Shown one piece after another: positions 1-8,108 of a stretch of 20,580 bases of DNA. Position 1 is the first letter of the stretch. Each line of letters begins with the position of its first letter. The notes beneath the pieces were generated by a model. The model did not search any database, was not told the DNA's origin, and worked only from the letters and a program-made list of their open reading frames with translations. The stretch covers positions 1-20,580 of the IMG/VR virus record IMGVR_UViG_3300025141_000983. One strand, given 5' to 3'. This stretch comes from a virus. Both the position numbers and the translations under genes were made by a program.

Positions 1-1
1 G

Positions 2-1012
2 GGTCAGATAGGCATCGAAAATGTCAGAGTGGTAGAGACTGCGGGAGATGAATTGGTGGCGGTTAAGCGCATCGATCTGGATCTGGAGACTGACGCCAGC
101 GCAAGAGAAATGGCCTATGCCGACAACCGAACGTCTGAATTGTCACTGGACTGGGATTCCAACGCTTTGTTGAACGACATCGAAAACGGCATAGATGTCA
201 GCAAGTTCTTCAGCGACAACGAAATAAACAAACTCTTAGGTCCAAAGCCGACAGAGGATGTGCCAGCACCAGACGCAACGGCAGAACTTCAAGAGAAGTG
301 GGGAACCGAACGCGGGCAGGTGTGGGAAATCGGACGGCACCGGCTGATGTGCGGCGACAGCACCAGCGCGGAGGATGTGGCGCACCTGCTGGGCGGGAAC
401 ACGCCTCAGTTGATGGTGACAGACCCTCCTTATGGTGTGAAATATGAGGGGGGGCAGGTTAACAAGAACAAGCGAGAACGATTAAAAGGCGATGATGCAC
501 CCGATGTTTTTCTGTCTGCTTTTAAGGTTGCATCCAAGAATATGCCAGTTGGGGCGTGGTATGTTTGGCACGCAGATAGGGAGGCAGAGCCAGTATATGC
601 TGCACTTAGAGAATCGGGTTATAAGGTTCGTTCCTTGCTGATATGGAAAAAACTTAACGCACATTTTGGCGCACCAAGCGCGCATTATTTACAAGAGCAT
701 GAGCCGTGCTTGTATGCTGTTAAGGAGTCTGCAAACTGGATTGGCCCAAGCACAGAACGAACAGTTTGGGAAATAGAACAGCCACACCGAAACGAGAACC
801 ACCCAACAGAGAAGCCGTTGGAGTGCATGGCGCGTCCCATCCGCAACCACGAAGGCGATGTATACGACCCCTTTTTAGGTTCAGGCACCACGATGGTAGC
901 CGCCGAACAACTGAACCGCACCTGCTACGGCATGGAGATCGACCCCGGCTATTGCGGTGTCGTGTTGGAGCGCATGAGCGAAATGGGATTAAATGGCAAT
1001 ATAGTTGCGTGA
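2..1012 (+). CDS. ParB-like / beta-class DNA methyltransferase, 5' end missing
   Basis: The frame is open to the left edge, so the true start is outside the window; a GTG at 29 is an internal possibility only. Visible residues 1-75 look like the end of a ParB-like domain, with the AYADNRTSELS element that precedes the catalytic part in phage ParB-methyltransferase fusions. The methyltransferase part shows DPPYGV (motif IV, near residue 141), HPTEKP (near 267) and DPFLGSGTT (motif I, near 289), ending in a YGMEIDPGY strand. Motif IV ahead of motif I defines the beta class, which transfers a methyl group from S-adenosylmethionine to adenine N6 or cytosine N4. The DPPY form favours adenine. No restriction partner is visible, so protection of phage DNA or regulation is more likely than a complete restriction-modification system. 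The middle of the gene is notably AT-rich compared with both ends. Family is secure; the methylated site is unknown. Confidence 0.9.
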   Translation, partial: GQIGIENVRVVETAGDELVAVKRIDLDLETDASAREMAYADNRTSELSLDWDSNALLNDIENGIDVSKFFSDNEINKLLGPKPTEDVPAPDATAELQEKWGTERGQVWEIGRHRLMCGDSTSAEDVAHLLGGNTPQLMVTDPPYGVKYEGGQVNKNKRERLKGDDAPDVFLSAFKVASKNMPVGAWYVWHADREAEPVYAALRESGYKVRSLLIWKKLNAHFGAPSAHYLQEHEPCLYAVKESANWIGPSTERTVWEIEQPHRNENHPTEKPLECMARPIRNHEGDVYDPFLGSGTTMVAAEQLNRTCYGMEIDPGYCGVVLERMSEMGLNGNIVA

Positions 1013-1060
1013 CACCAGCCTTTGGCACAGAAACATACAAAAGAACTTATACATAGAATT

Positions 1061-1897
1061 ATGCCTCCAAAGACAAAAAGCAAAACAGAGCGCGAACAGC
1101 ACCTCAACCTTGTCGCACAAGGACTTGCACAGGGCAAAACCGTTCGACAACAGGCTAAGGAATTGGACCGTTCGCCGGGGATGATTACACTGGACCGCCG
1201 AACTTTACGAATGCGGTGGGCAGAGCAGAACAAACACTATATTCAGGAAGAAAAATTCGACCAGCTGGAAAAATTAAACAGAGTCGAAGAAGAGGCGTGG
1301 GAAGCGTGGAACCGATCAATCGGTGAAACCGTAAAACAGACACGCCGAGTGACGCAGCGCAACGGACAGCAAGAGCAAACAGTATCAGAGGAAACCGTGA
1401 CGCTGGCAGGTGACCCACGGTATCTTGATCAGATTAACAAGGTTGTGTCTCGCCGCTGTGCTTTGCTGGGTATGGATGCACCACAGGAGATGGAGGTCAA
1501 TGCAACCACAGTCAACGTTCAGGCTCAACTCGACATCGGAGTATCAGACGCTTCTCGGTGGCTTGGCGAATTGCTCGGAAGTGGAGCAGTTCAAGATGCT
1601 GCGGTGGCTGTGCAAGAACGACCTATTCTTCCTGCTGGTGTACGTATGCAAGAGGGAGGACGCGAACCGTCAGTGGATACTGGAACGGTGCCGGGAGGTG
1701 GAGGAAAGCCCGAACGGAATGCTGGACCTGTGGGCGCGGGAACACTACAAGAGCACAATTATCACGTTCGCGCTGACGATACAGGACATTCTGAACAATC
1801 CGGAGGTGACCTGCTGCATTCTCTCCTACAACAGGCCAACGGCAAAGGCGTTTCTGAGGCAGATCAAGGAGGAACTGGAAAACAATCAGCAACTTAA
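1061..1897 (+). CDS. terS: Small terminase subunit (TerS)
   Basis: Probable DNA-recognition subunit of the packaging motor. The N-terminal 50 residues carry a helix-turn-helix-like stretch (AQGKTVRQQAKELDRSPGMI). A charged helical central region follows, with many Glu, Trp and Gln, and then the segment RRCALLGMDAPQEMEV, which resembles the C-terminal end of many phage TerS oligomerisation domains. Placement directly ahead of the large terminase supports the call. The start is uncertain: ATG at 1061 lies just ahead of the HTH but has a weak ribosome site, while a TTG at 1022 would add 13 residues. From codon 147 onward the reading frame overlaps the large terminase for 398 nt in a different frame, and the last ~100 residues are Gly/Gln-rich and low in hydrophobics. 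That tail may be a real overprinted extension or an accident of a missing stop. Confidence 0.7.
   Translation: MPPKTKSKTEREQHLNLVAQGLAQGKTVRQQAKELDRSPGMITLDRRTLRMRWAEQNKHYIQEEKFDQLEKLNRVEEEAWEAWNRSIGETVKQTRRVTQRNGQQEQTVSEETVTLAGDPRYLDQINKVVSRRCALLGMDAPQEMEVNATTVNVQAQLDIGVSDASRWLGELLGSGAVQDAAVAVQERPILPAGVRMQEGGREPSVDTGTVPGGGGKPERNAGPVGAGTLQEHNYHVRADDTGHSEQSGGDLLHSLLQQANGKGVSEADQGGTGKQSAT
1485..1499 (+). promoter_or_regulatory. Ribosome binding site that fixes the large terminase start
   Basis: A purine-rich AGGAGATGGAGG stretch sits just ahead of an ATG at 1500. The AGGAG at 1485-1489 is 10 nt from the start and the GGAGG at 1492-1496 is 3 nt from it. No comparable site precedes the upstream in-frame GTG at 1410. 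The site lies inside the small terminase gene, so the large subunit appears to be translated by internal initiation. Confidence 0.6.
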
Positions 1898-3038
1898 GGC
1901 GTGGTTCCCTGACATCCTGTATGCTAAACCGCAAACGCAGTCGCCCAAGTGGTCAGAGAATGACGGGCTAACGGTAAGGCGTCAGAGCAACCCGAGAGAG
2001 GCAACGGTTGAAGCGTATGGGCTGGTCGATGGGATGCCGACCGGCAGACATTATGGAACATTAGTGTATGACGATGTGGTGACCGAACACAGCGTATCCA
2101 CGCCTGACCAGATAAACAAAACGACAGAACGATGGGAGCTATCCATCAACCTTGGATCTGAGGGCGGCATCAGACGGTATATTGGCACCCGTTACGATGA
2201 TATGGACACATACAACACAATGCTGGAGCGGGGAGTCGCAACGCCACGGATTCACGCAGCAACAGACAACGGACAGATTTCGGGTCGGCCTGTTTTGCTC
2301 TCCGCACAGTATCTGGCAGAGAAGCGGCTGAACATGTCGGAATATATTTTTAGCTGCCAGATGCTGCTCAACCCTGTAGTGACTGCGAATGCTTTCTTCG
2401 ACATCCACCAGATCCATCGTTATAGCCGGGATGAAAAGCCTGACCAACTATCCATCTATGCCGCATCTGATTATGCGACGAAGGACAGCGCCGGGGACTG
2501 GACGGTGCATATCGTTGTCGGAGTGGACAGCCAGCAGCACATCTGGGTTCTCGACCTGTGGAGGGCGCAATCGCAGTCAGACGTGTGGGTAGAGTCAGCG
2601 ATTGATCTGATGAAAACGTGGCAACCTGTGCGATGGTTTGAAGAAAACTCGGTGATCAATAAGAGCATAGGGCCATTTTTGGTGCAGCGAATGCGGGAGC
2701 GTCGAGCGTTTATCCCACGATCACCTGTTGCGGTTGCTGCCAACAAGGCCGCAAGGGCGCGGTCGATACAGGGACGGATACAGATGGGAATGGTTCATGT
2801 GCCGTCTGATGCGGAGTGGGCCGACGATTTTCTGCTGGAGTTAAGGCGCTTCCCCAACACAAACGTAGACGATCAAGTTGATACCATCGCCTTCGTTGGT
2901 ATGGGGCTGGAGCAGATATACGGACCAATGGAGGTTGAAGACGTGGACAGGCCCGACCCTGTGACCAGCGCAGAAGCGATACTGACAAGCTTACGCAAAA
3001 AAAATAATAGCAAGTATTCCTCTAATTTCGTAGGATAG
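1500..3038 (+). CDS. terL: Large terminase subunit (TerL), packaging ATPase and nuclease
   Basis: Motor subunit that pumps DNA into the prohead and cuts the concatemer; 512 residues from ATG 1500. The N-terminal ATPase shows WAREHYKSTII (residues 78-88), the deviant Walker A region of the podovirus TerL group, and LVYDDVV (188-194), the Walker B strand with catalytic acid. The C-terminal RNase H-like nuclease shows AASDYATK (Asp 324), an acidic WFEENS strand and DDQVDTIAF (Asp 457, 458 and 461), consistent with a metal-binding acidic cluster. Conserved-looking TerL sequence is already visible by about nt 1590 (LRWLCKNDLFFLL), so at least ~300 nt of the overlap with TerS encodes real TerL. The stop at 3036 is followed after 1 nt by the next start. 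The last 20 residues are Lys/Asn/Ser-rich and poorly conserved in character. Confidence 0.93.
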   Translation: MQPQSTFRLNSTSEYQTLLGGLANCSEVEQFKMLRWLCKNDLFFLLVYVCKREDANRQWILERCREVEESPNGMLDLWAREHYKSTIITFALTIQDILNNPEVTCCILSYNRPTAKAFLRQIKEELENNQQLKAWFPDILYAKPQTQSPKWSENDGLTVRRQSNPREATVEAYGLVDGMPTGRHYGTLVYDDVVTEHSVSTPDQINKTTERWELSINLGSEGGIRRYIGTRYDDMDTYNTMLERGVATPRIHAATDNGQISGRPVLLSAQYLAEKRLNMSEYIFSCQMLLNPVVTANAFFDIHQIHRYSRDEKPDQLSIYAASDYATKDSAGDWTVHIVVGVDSQQHIWVLDLWRAQSQSDVWVESAIDLMKTWQPVRWFEENSVINKSIGPFLVQRMRERRAFIPRSPVAVAANKAARARSIQGRIQMGMVHVPSDAEWADDFLLELRRFPNTNVDDQVDTIAFVGMGLEQIYGPMEVEDVDRPDPVTSAEAILTSLRKKNNSKYSSNFVG

Positions 3039-3039
3039 T

Positions 3040-3363
3040 ATGAGCGGAAGAACACACAAAATAAAAGGCAGTCGCGTCGAGCGCGAGATTGTCAACACGT
3101 TAAAGGGCAGCGGCATCCCGGCATTTCGTGTGCCACTGTCTGGCGCAGGTGCTATTTCTGGTGATGTAAAATTTGGGCCGCGCCATAAATACACCGCAGA
3201 GGTCAAGGCCAGAAAGAACGGCAGCGGCTTTCAAACATTAGAAAAATGGATGGGCGATTGCGATGTCCTTATATTAAAACGGGACAGGCAGCAGCCGATG
3301 GTGTGCATGGATTGGGATCTGTTCGTATCGCTGATGGGCCACGAAGTCGAACAGGGAGAATGA
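3040..3363 (+). CDS. Small PDDEXK nuclease, Hjc-like Holliday junction resolvase
   Basis: A 107-residue protein with the architecture of archaeal Hjc-type and related phage endonucleases. It starts KGSRVEREIV (Glu 14 on helix 1), has a SGDVKF element (Asp 42) and then AEVKARK (Glu 54, Lys 56), giving the E...D...ExK metal site of the PDDEXK fold. The FQTLEKWM helix and a late LILKRD strand also fit. Expected role is cleavage of branched or cruciform DNA, clearing recombination intermediates that would stall packaging; this is inference from the family and from its position between terminase and portal. ATG at 3040 is one base after the TerL stop, with AGGA at 3032-3035 as a short ribosome site. 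Another PDDEXK nicking activity cannot be excluded. Confidence 0.8.
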   Translation: MSGRTHKIKGSRVEREIVNTLKGSGIPAFRVPLSGAGAISGDVKFGPRHKYTAEVKARKNGSGFQTLEKWMGDCDVLILKRDRQQPMVCMDWDLFVSLMGHEVEQGE

Positions 3364-3364
3364 A

Positions 3365-5407
3365 TTGAAGGCTGAAGAGCAAAAATATTGGCGCGACACG
3401 ATCAAAAACTGTGAGAAATACTACGCGCCCAAGCACGAACGCTGGAAGAAGCTGATTAAAATCTACAACATGGAAATGCAGGTTCCCGGTATGGAATCTG
3501 ATTTCATGGTGAAGATTTCTACCTTCTTTCCGCTGGTTCGGAAGCTGATTGCATCCATCTCATTTAATTATCCGAAAGTTTTTTTAAACGTCGATGACGA
3601 GCCGTTTGAGTATGGGTCGATGGTGCTGGAGCGGTTTGCCAACGAAGCACTCGAGGTGATGGATGTCAAGCCTGAGATCCACCAAACTATTTTTGACGTG
3701 TTGTTCTGCTACAGAGGCTGGCTGAAGATCGGCTACAATACAGCCAACTCCACAGAGGCAGAGGCACCTTACGTTTACAACGATGCATTGCAAGAGGATT
3801 TCACGTTCGTCAAAAGGATTAGCCCGTTCAACATTATGGTAGATCCTCTTGTGCCGCCGAACGATTTTGGCAGCGCACAATACGTGATCGAAAAGATGTT
3901 GGTGCCGCTCAAATTCGCCCAAGAGGACGAACGATTCCAGCAATTTAGACGGCAGTTGACTCCAGTTGCTGCCAGTGACGGCGATTCTACGCTCGACAAC
4001 GTGCTGGTGAACTATTCCAACGGAATGGTAGACACCTCAGAGGAAGAGGACGCCATTGCTGAAGCAAAACGACTTCAGAAAATGGTACTGCTTTATGAGA
4101 TCCACGACCGCGTAAACAAAAAGCGGATCGTTTTCGCAAACGACATTGAGCAGCCTATTGAAGAAATCGAGCACCCTTTCCTTGCACGGACACCCATTAC
4201 ACAGCCTGACCCGTTCAACGCCGAAGAAGTGTTATTGACGGGCGAGTTTAGCGAACCAGAAGGCTGGTTGACAACTAACGGCTTTCCCTATTTCAGTATG
4301 TCGTTTGACATTGGTGACGCCTTCTACGGTGTGCCGCTGATGGAATATGTCAGGGATTCGCAGCAGCTTATTCTGGAGAGCGTATCAAGGCGCGTAGACC
4401 TGCTCAAGAAACACGCACGAATCTCACTGGGCAACAGGGGAGAAAAGACGGCGAATCCCCACCTGCCCGACAGCCTTGGCAATCTTGAAGATGGGTCTGT
4501 ATTGTGGGTTAATGACCCCGGCACTGCACTAAGAGAACTGAATTGGGGCAACCCACCACAGGACCAGATACAGATTGAGCGTGACGCGCAGTTCTACGAG
4601 TCTCGCATCATGTCTGTAGAGGCGCGAAGTTCCAACACGGCAACAGAGGCCAGCATCAACGCATCAGAGGCGCAGCTGAACCGTGAGTGGATGCAAGTAG
4701 CCGTAGTCGATGCCTACGAGTGGATCATCGACAACGCCCTAAGCGTGATGAGCGACCAGAGGTATACGCCCAACGAGTATATCCTGAATATATCACCAGA
4801 GGGCGAACCCATAAGGCTTGCCGCGATTGAGAACTACTGGCTGCAAGGCAGACGCCGCATAGACATAGAAGCAGGGTCGATGCTGCCGCTAATCGAACAG
4901 CTTGAACGTGACGATACGCTGGGATTGTTTGACAGGCTGATACAGTTGCCAGAGGTAGACAGAGGCGAAGCCGTCAAAATGATGATTAAAGCATTCCGCA
5001 AGGTGGACGTGGACACGCTGCTGAAGGATGATCGGAATGCTGATGCAATGAAGGCGGCGCAGATGGAGTTGATGGGCTGGCTGCTACGCGGACAAGATCC
5101 CGGCGTACAGCCTGAAGAGGACCACCAGACACACCTTAAACTCCAATCGCCAGAAGTGGTGCAGCAGAACCCGCAGTTCGCTCAAGTGCCGCCACCGCAG
5201 CAGCAGATGGTATTGGCAGTGGTCCAGCAACACGCACAGCAGCACCGGCAGTTCCTACAGCAGCAAGGCGGGGCCGTTGGCTCTATGAGTGGAACAGGCC
5301 CTGTGGGGCCAGATGACTTGATGTCTCAGGTTCAGAGCAACGCACAGCGTGTTGCAAGCCTCATCAAAACCAACGCCGTTGATTCTCAGAATACGGCCCA
5401 ACTATAA
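3365..5407 (+). CDS. Portal protein
   Basis: A 680-residue protein in the portal position after terminase, matching the long podovirus portals that form the dodecameric DNA entry ring. Diagnostic-looking segments are KISTFFPLVRKLIASISF near residue 50, RISPFNIMVDP followed by an acidic run, FSMSFDIGDAFYGVPLMEY near 315, and the helical SINASEAQLNREWMQ near 435 that would lie in the stem/clip to crown part. The C-terminal ~110 residues are dominated by Gln and Pro (QQQMVLAVVQQHAQQ), resembling a helical barrel or flexible tail. The start is TTG at 3365, chosen because GGGAGA at 3354-3359 is well spaced, the protein begins with a portal-like charged helix, and the ATG at 3360 hits a stop after two codons. 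Start accuracy is moderate; function is confident from context and sequence type. Confidence 0.88.
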   Translation: MKAEEQKYWRDTIKNCEKYYAPKHERWKKLIKIYNMEMQVPGMESDFMVKISTFFPLVRKLIASISFNYPKVFLNVDDEPFEYGSMVLERFANEALEVMDVKPEIHQTIFDVLFCYRGWLKIGYNTANSTEAEAPYVYNDALQEDFTFVKRISPFNIMVDPLVPPNDFGSAQYVIEKMLVPLKFAQEDERFQQFRRQLTPVAASDGDSTLDNVLVNYSNGMVDTSEEEDAIAEAKRLQKMVLLYEIHDRVNKKRIVFANDIEQPIEEIEHPFLARTPITQPDPFNAEEVLLTGEFSEPEGWLTTNGFPYFSMSFDIGDAFYGVPLMEYVRDSQQLILESVSRRVDLLKKHARISLGNRGEKTANPHLPDSLGNLEDGSVLWVNDPGTALRELNWGNPPQDQIQIERDAQFYESRIMSVEARSSNTATEASINASEAQLNREWMQVAVVDAYEWIIDNALSVMSDQRYTPNEYILNISPEGEPIRLAAIENYWLQGRRRIDIEAGSMLPLIEQLERDDTLGLFDRLIQLPEVDRGEAVKMMIKAFRKVDVDTLLKDDRNADAMKAAQMELMGWLLRGQDPGVQPEEDHQTHLKLQSPEVVQQNPQFAQVPPPQQQMVLAVVQQHAQQHRQFLQQQGGAVGSMSGTGPVGPDDLMSQVQSNAQRVASLIKTNAVDSQNTAQL

Positions 5408-5419
5408 AGGCGGCGTCAA

Positions 5420-5815
5420 ATGGCAGGGTTTTTAAATACCAATCAACAGGCTATGATTCCAACGCGTTCTCCCACTGAAGAAGAGTTGCCATCGTTACTG
5501 GCTGCTAAAGAGCAGGAATTGCTTAAAAAAACTGGAGGAAACATGCCCGTTCAACATGCAGTTGTAGGTGGCGTACATAGGGTCATTGAATCAGAATCTG
5601 GACAGCCAGCAATGGGTGAAGATGGCCAGCCGATTGACGGCGGTGGATTTGAAACAGCCGACGAAGCACTGATGGCAGTCAGCCAGATCAACAAGGCTCT
5701 TTACGGCCAAGAGGGACCGCCCAACGGTGCGGCAGCAGCAGCGGGTCCGGCAGCAGGTGGGCCGGGAGACGTGCCGCCAGAAGCTCTTGCAACAATGCTT
5801 CAGCAGATGCGCTGA
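5420..5815 (+). CDS. Unknown small protein between portal and zinc-ribbon gene
   Basis: A 131-residue protein that I do not recognise. The N-terminal half is polar and helical (EEELPSLLAAKEQELLKKTG); the middle has a compact GGVHRVIESESGQPAM stretch; then comes a helix with TADEALMAVSQINKALYG and an Ala/Gly/Pro-rich low-complexity tail ending in a short helix. ATG at 5420 has a GGCGGC-like purine-poor ribosome site, so translation may depend on ribosomes leaving the portal gene 12 nt upstream. Its stop overlaps the next start (TGATG at 5813-5817). Location suggests a head-assembly accessory, but that is only positional inference. Confidence 0.75.
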   Translation: MAGFLNTNQQAMIPTRSPTEEELPSLLAAKEQELLKKTGGNMPVQHAVVGGVHRVIESESGQPAMGEDGQPIDGGGFETADEALMAVSQINKALYGQEGPPNGAAAAAGPAAGGPGDVPPEALATMLQQMR

Positions 5816-6246
5816 TGCCACGCCACGATTATGAGTGTCAGGATTGTGGGCATATAGAACAGGACGTGATTACGCGCAATCTGCCTGACTCATTGCCGTG
5901 CGAATGCGGCAGCGCAATGCACCGCACGTTCGCCAATTTTCATTTCAACGGCCATCTTGACAGCCAGCGCCACAACAAGATGTATGGAAAATTTCACGCA
6001 GGGTTCGGTGAAGTCGTTGACTCCTACGAACACAAACAAGAACTTTTGAAAAAATATGACGTGAGCGAAGCCGCTGACTCTGTTGGCGGTTCCCGCTCTT
6101 GGCGTGATCAGGCACCTGAAAATAAGCAGTCCAAAGAATTCACCCCTGCCATCGACCTGTCGCCAGACGAAGCTCGGCAGATGATGTCAGGAAAAACAAG
6201 CGCATCTCTTGATGCGCGACTCAACAAATATGTAGAGGACATGTAA
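5815..6246 (+). CDS. Zinc-ribbon protein, FmdB-like N-terminus
   Basis: A 143-residue protein starting PRHDYECQDCGHIEQ, with a second knuckle PCECGSAMHRTF. Cysteines 8, 11, 29 and 31 form a CxxC...CxC set able to hold one zinc ion, and the whole first 40 residues match the form of FmdB-type regulatory zinc ribbons. The remaining ~100 residues are polar and helical (DLSPDEARQMMSGK) with no recognised domain. It is translationally coupled to the upstream gene through a TGATG overlap and ends 1 nt before the scaffold gene. Being embedded in the head operon suggests a role in assembly or late regulation; neither is shown by the sequence. Confidence 0.8.
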   Translation: MPRHDYECQDCGHIEQDVITRNLPDSLPCECGSAMHRTFANFHFNGHLDSQRHNKMYGKFHAGFGEVVDSYEHKQELLKKYDVSEAADSVGGSRSWRDQAPENKQSKEFTPAIDLSPDEARQMMSGKTSASLDARLNKYVEDM

Positions 6247-6247
6247 C

Positions 6248-7123
6248 ATGGCAGAAGAAGGCATCGACTCCGGTCAAGATGATGCTACACCCTCCGCTGA
6301 CACGTCCGCTGATCAGACAGATATAGCTACAGATCTGTTTGGTGATGACGCACCTCAGTCTGAGCCTACATCGTCTGAGAACGGTACCTCCACAACCTTC
6401 GACCCCAACGCTGTAGATATTCGCCGCACGAAACTGGAGGAAATCCCAGACCAGCACCGTCCGTATTTTGAACCCGCTTATAATGCCTTGAAAAATTTGG
6501 AGGCTGGTTTCACTAAGCGAGATCAAGATCTTGCCGAAGCACAGCAGAAAGCAGCAGCAGCGGAACAGGAATGGCGAGATAGAATTCAGCAGATTGCGGC
6601 ACCTCCACCGCCGACACAAGCGGAGCAGTTAGAGACAACGCTTGCCAATGATTTGACGGATGAGCAACGGCAGGGCGTTGAGATGGTGAAACAGATCGTT
6701 GCCGCAGAAACGCAGCCGCTCTTACAAACTATGCAACAGATGCAGGGTATTGTGCCGACAGTGCAGCAATGGCAATATCAGCAAGAGCAGCAGAGCCAAG
6801 AACAGTTGGCTAACGAAATTGCCGATGCCCGAAACGAATACGGAGACGATGTCGAAAACTATGCGGATCAAATTGCTGCATTGATAAACACCAGCAACCC
6901 GCAAAGCAAATCTCCATACACGGTTCGGGAAGCCTACGAACTTGTTACTGGCAAGGCACAAGCCGTTGCAAATAATGCGCGAGAAATGGACAAAGCGGTT
7001 AAGGAAACAACAAAGCGACAGATTACATCACCATCGGGAACTCCTATTGTCACGCACGAAGGCGGGGACTTGTCTATAGCACAAACTCGCGCAGAGCTTG
7101 AGGCTCTGGGATTTGAACGTTAG
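6248..7123 (+). CDS. Capsid scaffolding protein
   Basis: A 291-residue acidic protein immediately ahead of the capsid gene, the standard scaffold position. The first ~55 residues are disordered and rich in Asp, Ser and Thr. Residues ~75-200 are strongly helical and Gln/Ala/Glu-rich (KRDQDLAEAQQKAAAAEQEW), which is coiled-coil-like; residues ~190-240 form further charged helices; the C-terminus (SIAQTRAELEALGFER) is a short charged helix that could bind the capsid protein. No protease motif is seen, so it probably leaves the prohead intact or is cleaved by an enzyme encoded elsewhere. ATG 6248 lies 1 nt after the previous stop. Sequence similarity in scaffolds is weak in general, so the call rests on composition, length and position. 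Confidence 0.78.
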   Translation: MAEEGIDSGQDDATPSADTSADQTDIATDLFGDDAPQSEPTSSENGTSTTFDPNAVDIRRTKLEEIPDQHRPYFEPAYNALKNLEAGFTKRDQDLAEAQQKAAAAEQEWRDRIQQIAAPPPPTQAEQLETTLANDLTDEQRQGVEMVKQIVAAETQPLLQTMQQMQGIVPTVQQWQYQQEQQSQEQLANEIADARNEYGDDVENYADQIAALINTSNPQSKSPYTVREAYELVTGKAQAVANNAREMDKAVKETTKRQITSPSGTPIVTHEGGDLSIAQTRAELEALGFER

Positions 7124-7128
7124 ATAAA

Positions 7129-7135
7129 CAGGAGA
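7129..7135 (+). promoter_or_regulatory. Strong ribosome binding site for the capsid gene (GTG start)
   Basis: CAGGAGA lies 7 nt ahead of GTG 7143. No ATG is available nearby in frame before the conserved N-terminus (DAAWTTTMRAHRKRL), so this site decides the GTG start. Confidence 0.65.
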
Positions 7136-7142
7136 ACAAACC

Positions 7143-8108
7143 GTGGCCGCAGTAACAAGTACCGAAACATGGGATGCCGCTTGGACAACGACAATGAGAG
7201 CGCACAGAAAGCGCCTCACCGACAACGTGTTCGACGAATACCCAACGCTTCAGATGTTCAAGCAAGCCGGGAACATCGAAACGGAATCAGGTGGAAAAGA
7301 AATCAAAGAAGATCTTCTTTACGGCAAGAACTCTGCCGAGTGGTTTTCTGATTACGACACGCTGAACACCGATGCCGTTGATGGCATCACGGCAGCTTTT
7401 TATCCGTGGCGCTATCAGGCCGTGCCGATCACCATTTCGATGACTGAGGAGATGGAGTCGCGCAAGTCTGACGCCGCAGTTAAACTGCTTTCCGCAAAGA
7501 CCGAACAGTCGATGAACACCATCCGCGACAGCATCAACGCGGCGATCTACGGGGCGCAGTCGGGCAAGTCCATGCTCGGGCTTCAGGACATCGTTTCTGA
7601 TTCTGCGGGTTCGACGCTTGCAGGTATCAGCGCGTCAACGAATAGCTGGTGGGACAATCAGCGCAACACGACAAGCACGGACTTCAACAGTTCAAGTGCG
7701 CCGTCTTACGCTGGCGTTCTGGCTCTGTCATCGCTTTACAATAACGCCAGCGAAGGCAACGACCAGATTACTGACATTTTCACGACCCTTTCGCTGTTCA
7801 CAGAATTTCAGGACATCCTGGAAGGCACTGGCTACCAACGACTTACGAGCAATCGTTCACCGTTCGATGGTGGCTTCCCGGCGTTCCGTAACGCCACAGT
7901 CAAATATGATCGTGACTGTGCCAGCCAGCACGCTTACCTGCTGAATCGCAAGTACATGAAACTGAAGATGCAGAGCGGCATGAACTTTGCCAAAACTCCG
8001 TTCAAGGAGCCTGTAAACCAGATGGCGAAAGTCGCATTCATCGTGGTCGGCACACAGCTGACTACCAACAATCGTCGGCGTCACGCTGTGGCAACGACAC
8101 TCACGTAG
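7143..8108 (+). CDS. Major capsid protein (HK97-fold type)
   Basis: A 321-residue protein following the scaffold gene. It has the pattern seen in podovirus and related coat proteins: an N-terminal helix leading to NVFDEYPTLQMFKQAG, a YGKN element, TLNTDAVDGITAAFYPWR near residue 73, then SMTEEMESRKSD and a spine-helix-like KLLSAKTEQSMNTIRDSIN. The middle contains a Ser/Asn-rich stretch (around STSTNSWWDNQRN) consistent with a surface or insertion loop, and the C-terminus has NFAKTPFKEPVNQMAKVAFI, a P-domain-like strand. It forms the icosahedral shell. GTG start with strong ribosome site. No cleavable leader is obvious, in keeping with a separate scaffold gene. Confidence 0.92.
   Translation: MAAVTSTETWDAAWTTTMRAHRKRLTDNVFDEYPTLQMFKQAGNIETESGGKEIKEDLLYGKNSAEWFSDYDTLNTDAVDGITAAFYPWRYQAVPITISMTEEMESRKSDAAVKLLSAKTEQSMNTIRDSINAAIYGAQSGKSMLGLQDIVSDSAGSTLAGISASTNSWWDNQRNTTSTDFNSSSAPSYAGVLALSSLYNNASEGNDQITDIFTTLSLFTEFQDILEGTGYQRLTSNRSPFDGGFPAFRNATVKYDRDCASQHAYLLNRKYMKLKMQSGMNFAKTPFKEPVNQMAKVAFIVVGTQLTTNNRRRHAVATTLT

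Noticed and set aside
1022-1053. Possible sigma70-type promoter (TTGGCA ... TATACA) ahead of terS
   Set aside because: The spacer would be 20 nt, too long for a normal promoter, and the sequence is not repeated elsewhere.
1410-1499. Upstream GTG start for the large terminase
   Set aside because: No ribosome site, and residues before 1500 (Arg/Trp/Cys-rich) do not look like a terminase N-terminus; ATG 1500 has strong GGAGG-type sequence ahead.
2994-3012. A8 run near the end of terL as a frameshift or slippage site
   Set aside because: A -1 slip gives an immediate TAA, trimming only the poorly conserved tail; no downstream structure or extension supports a programmed event.
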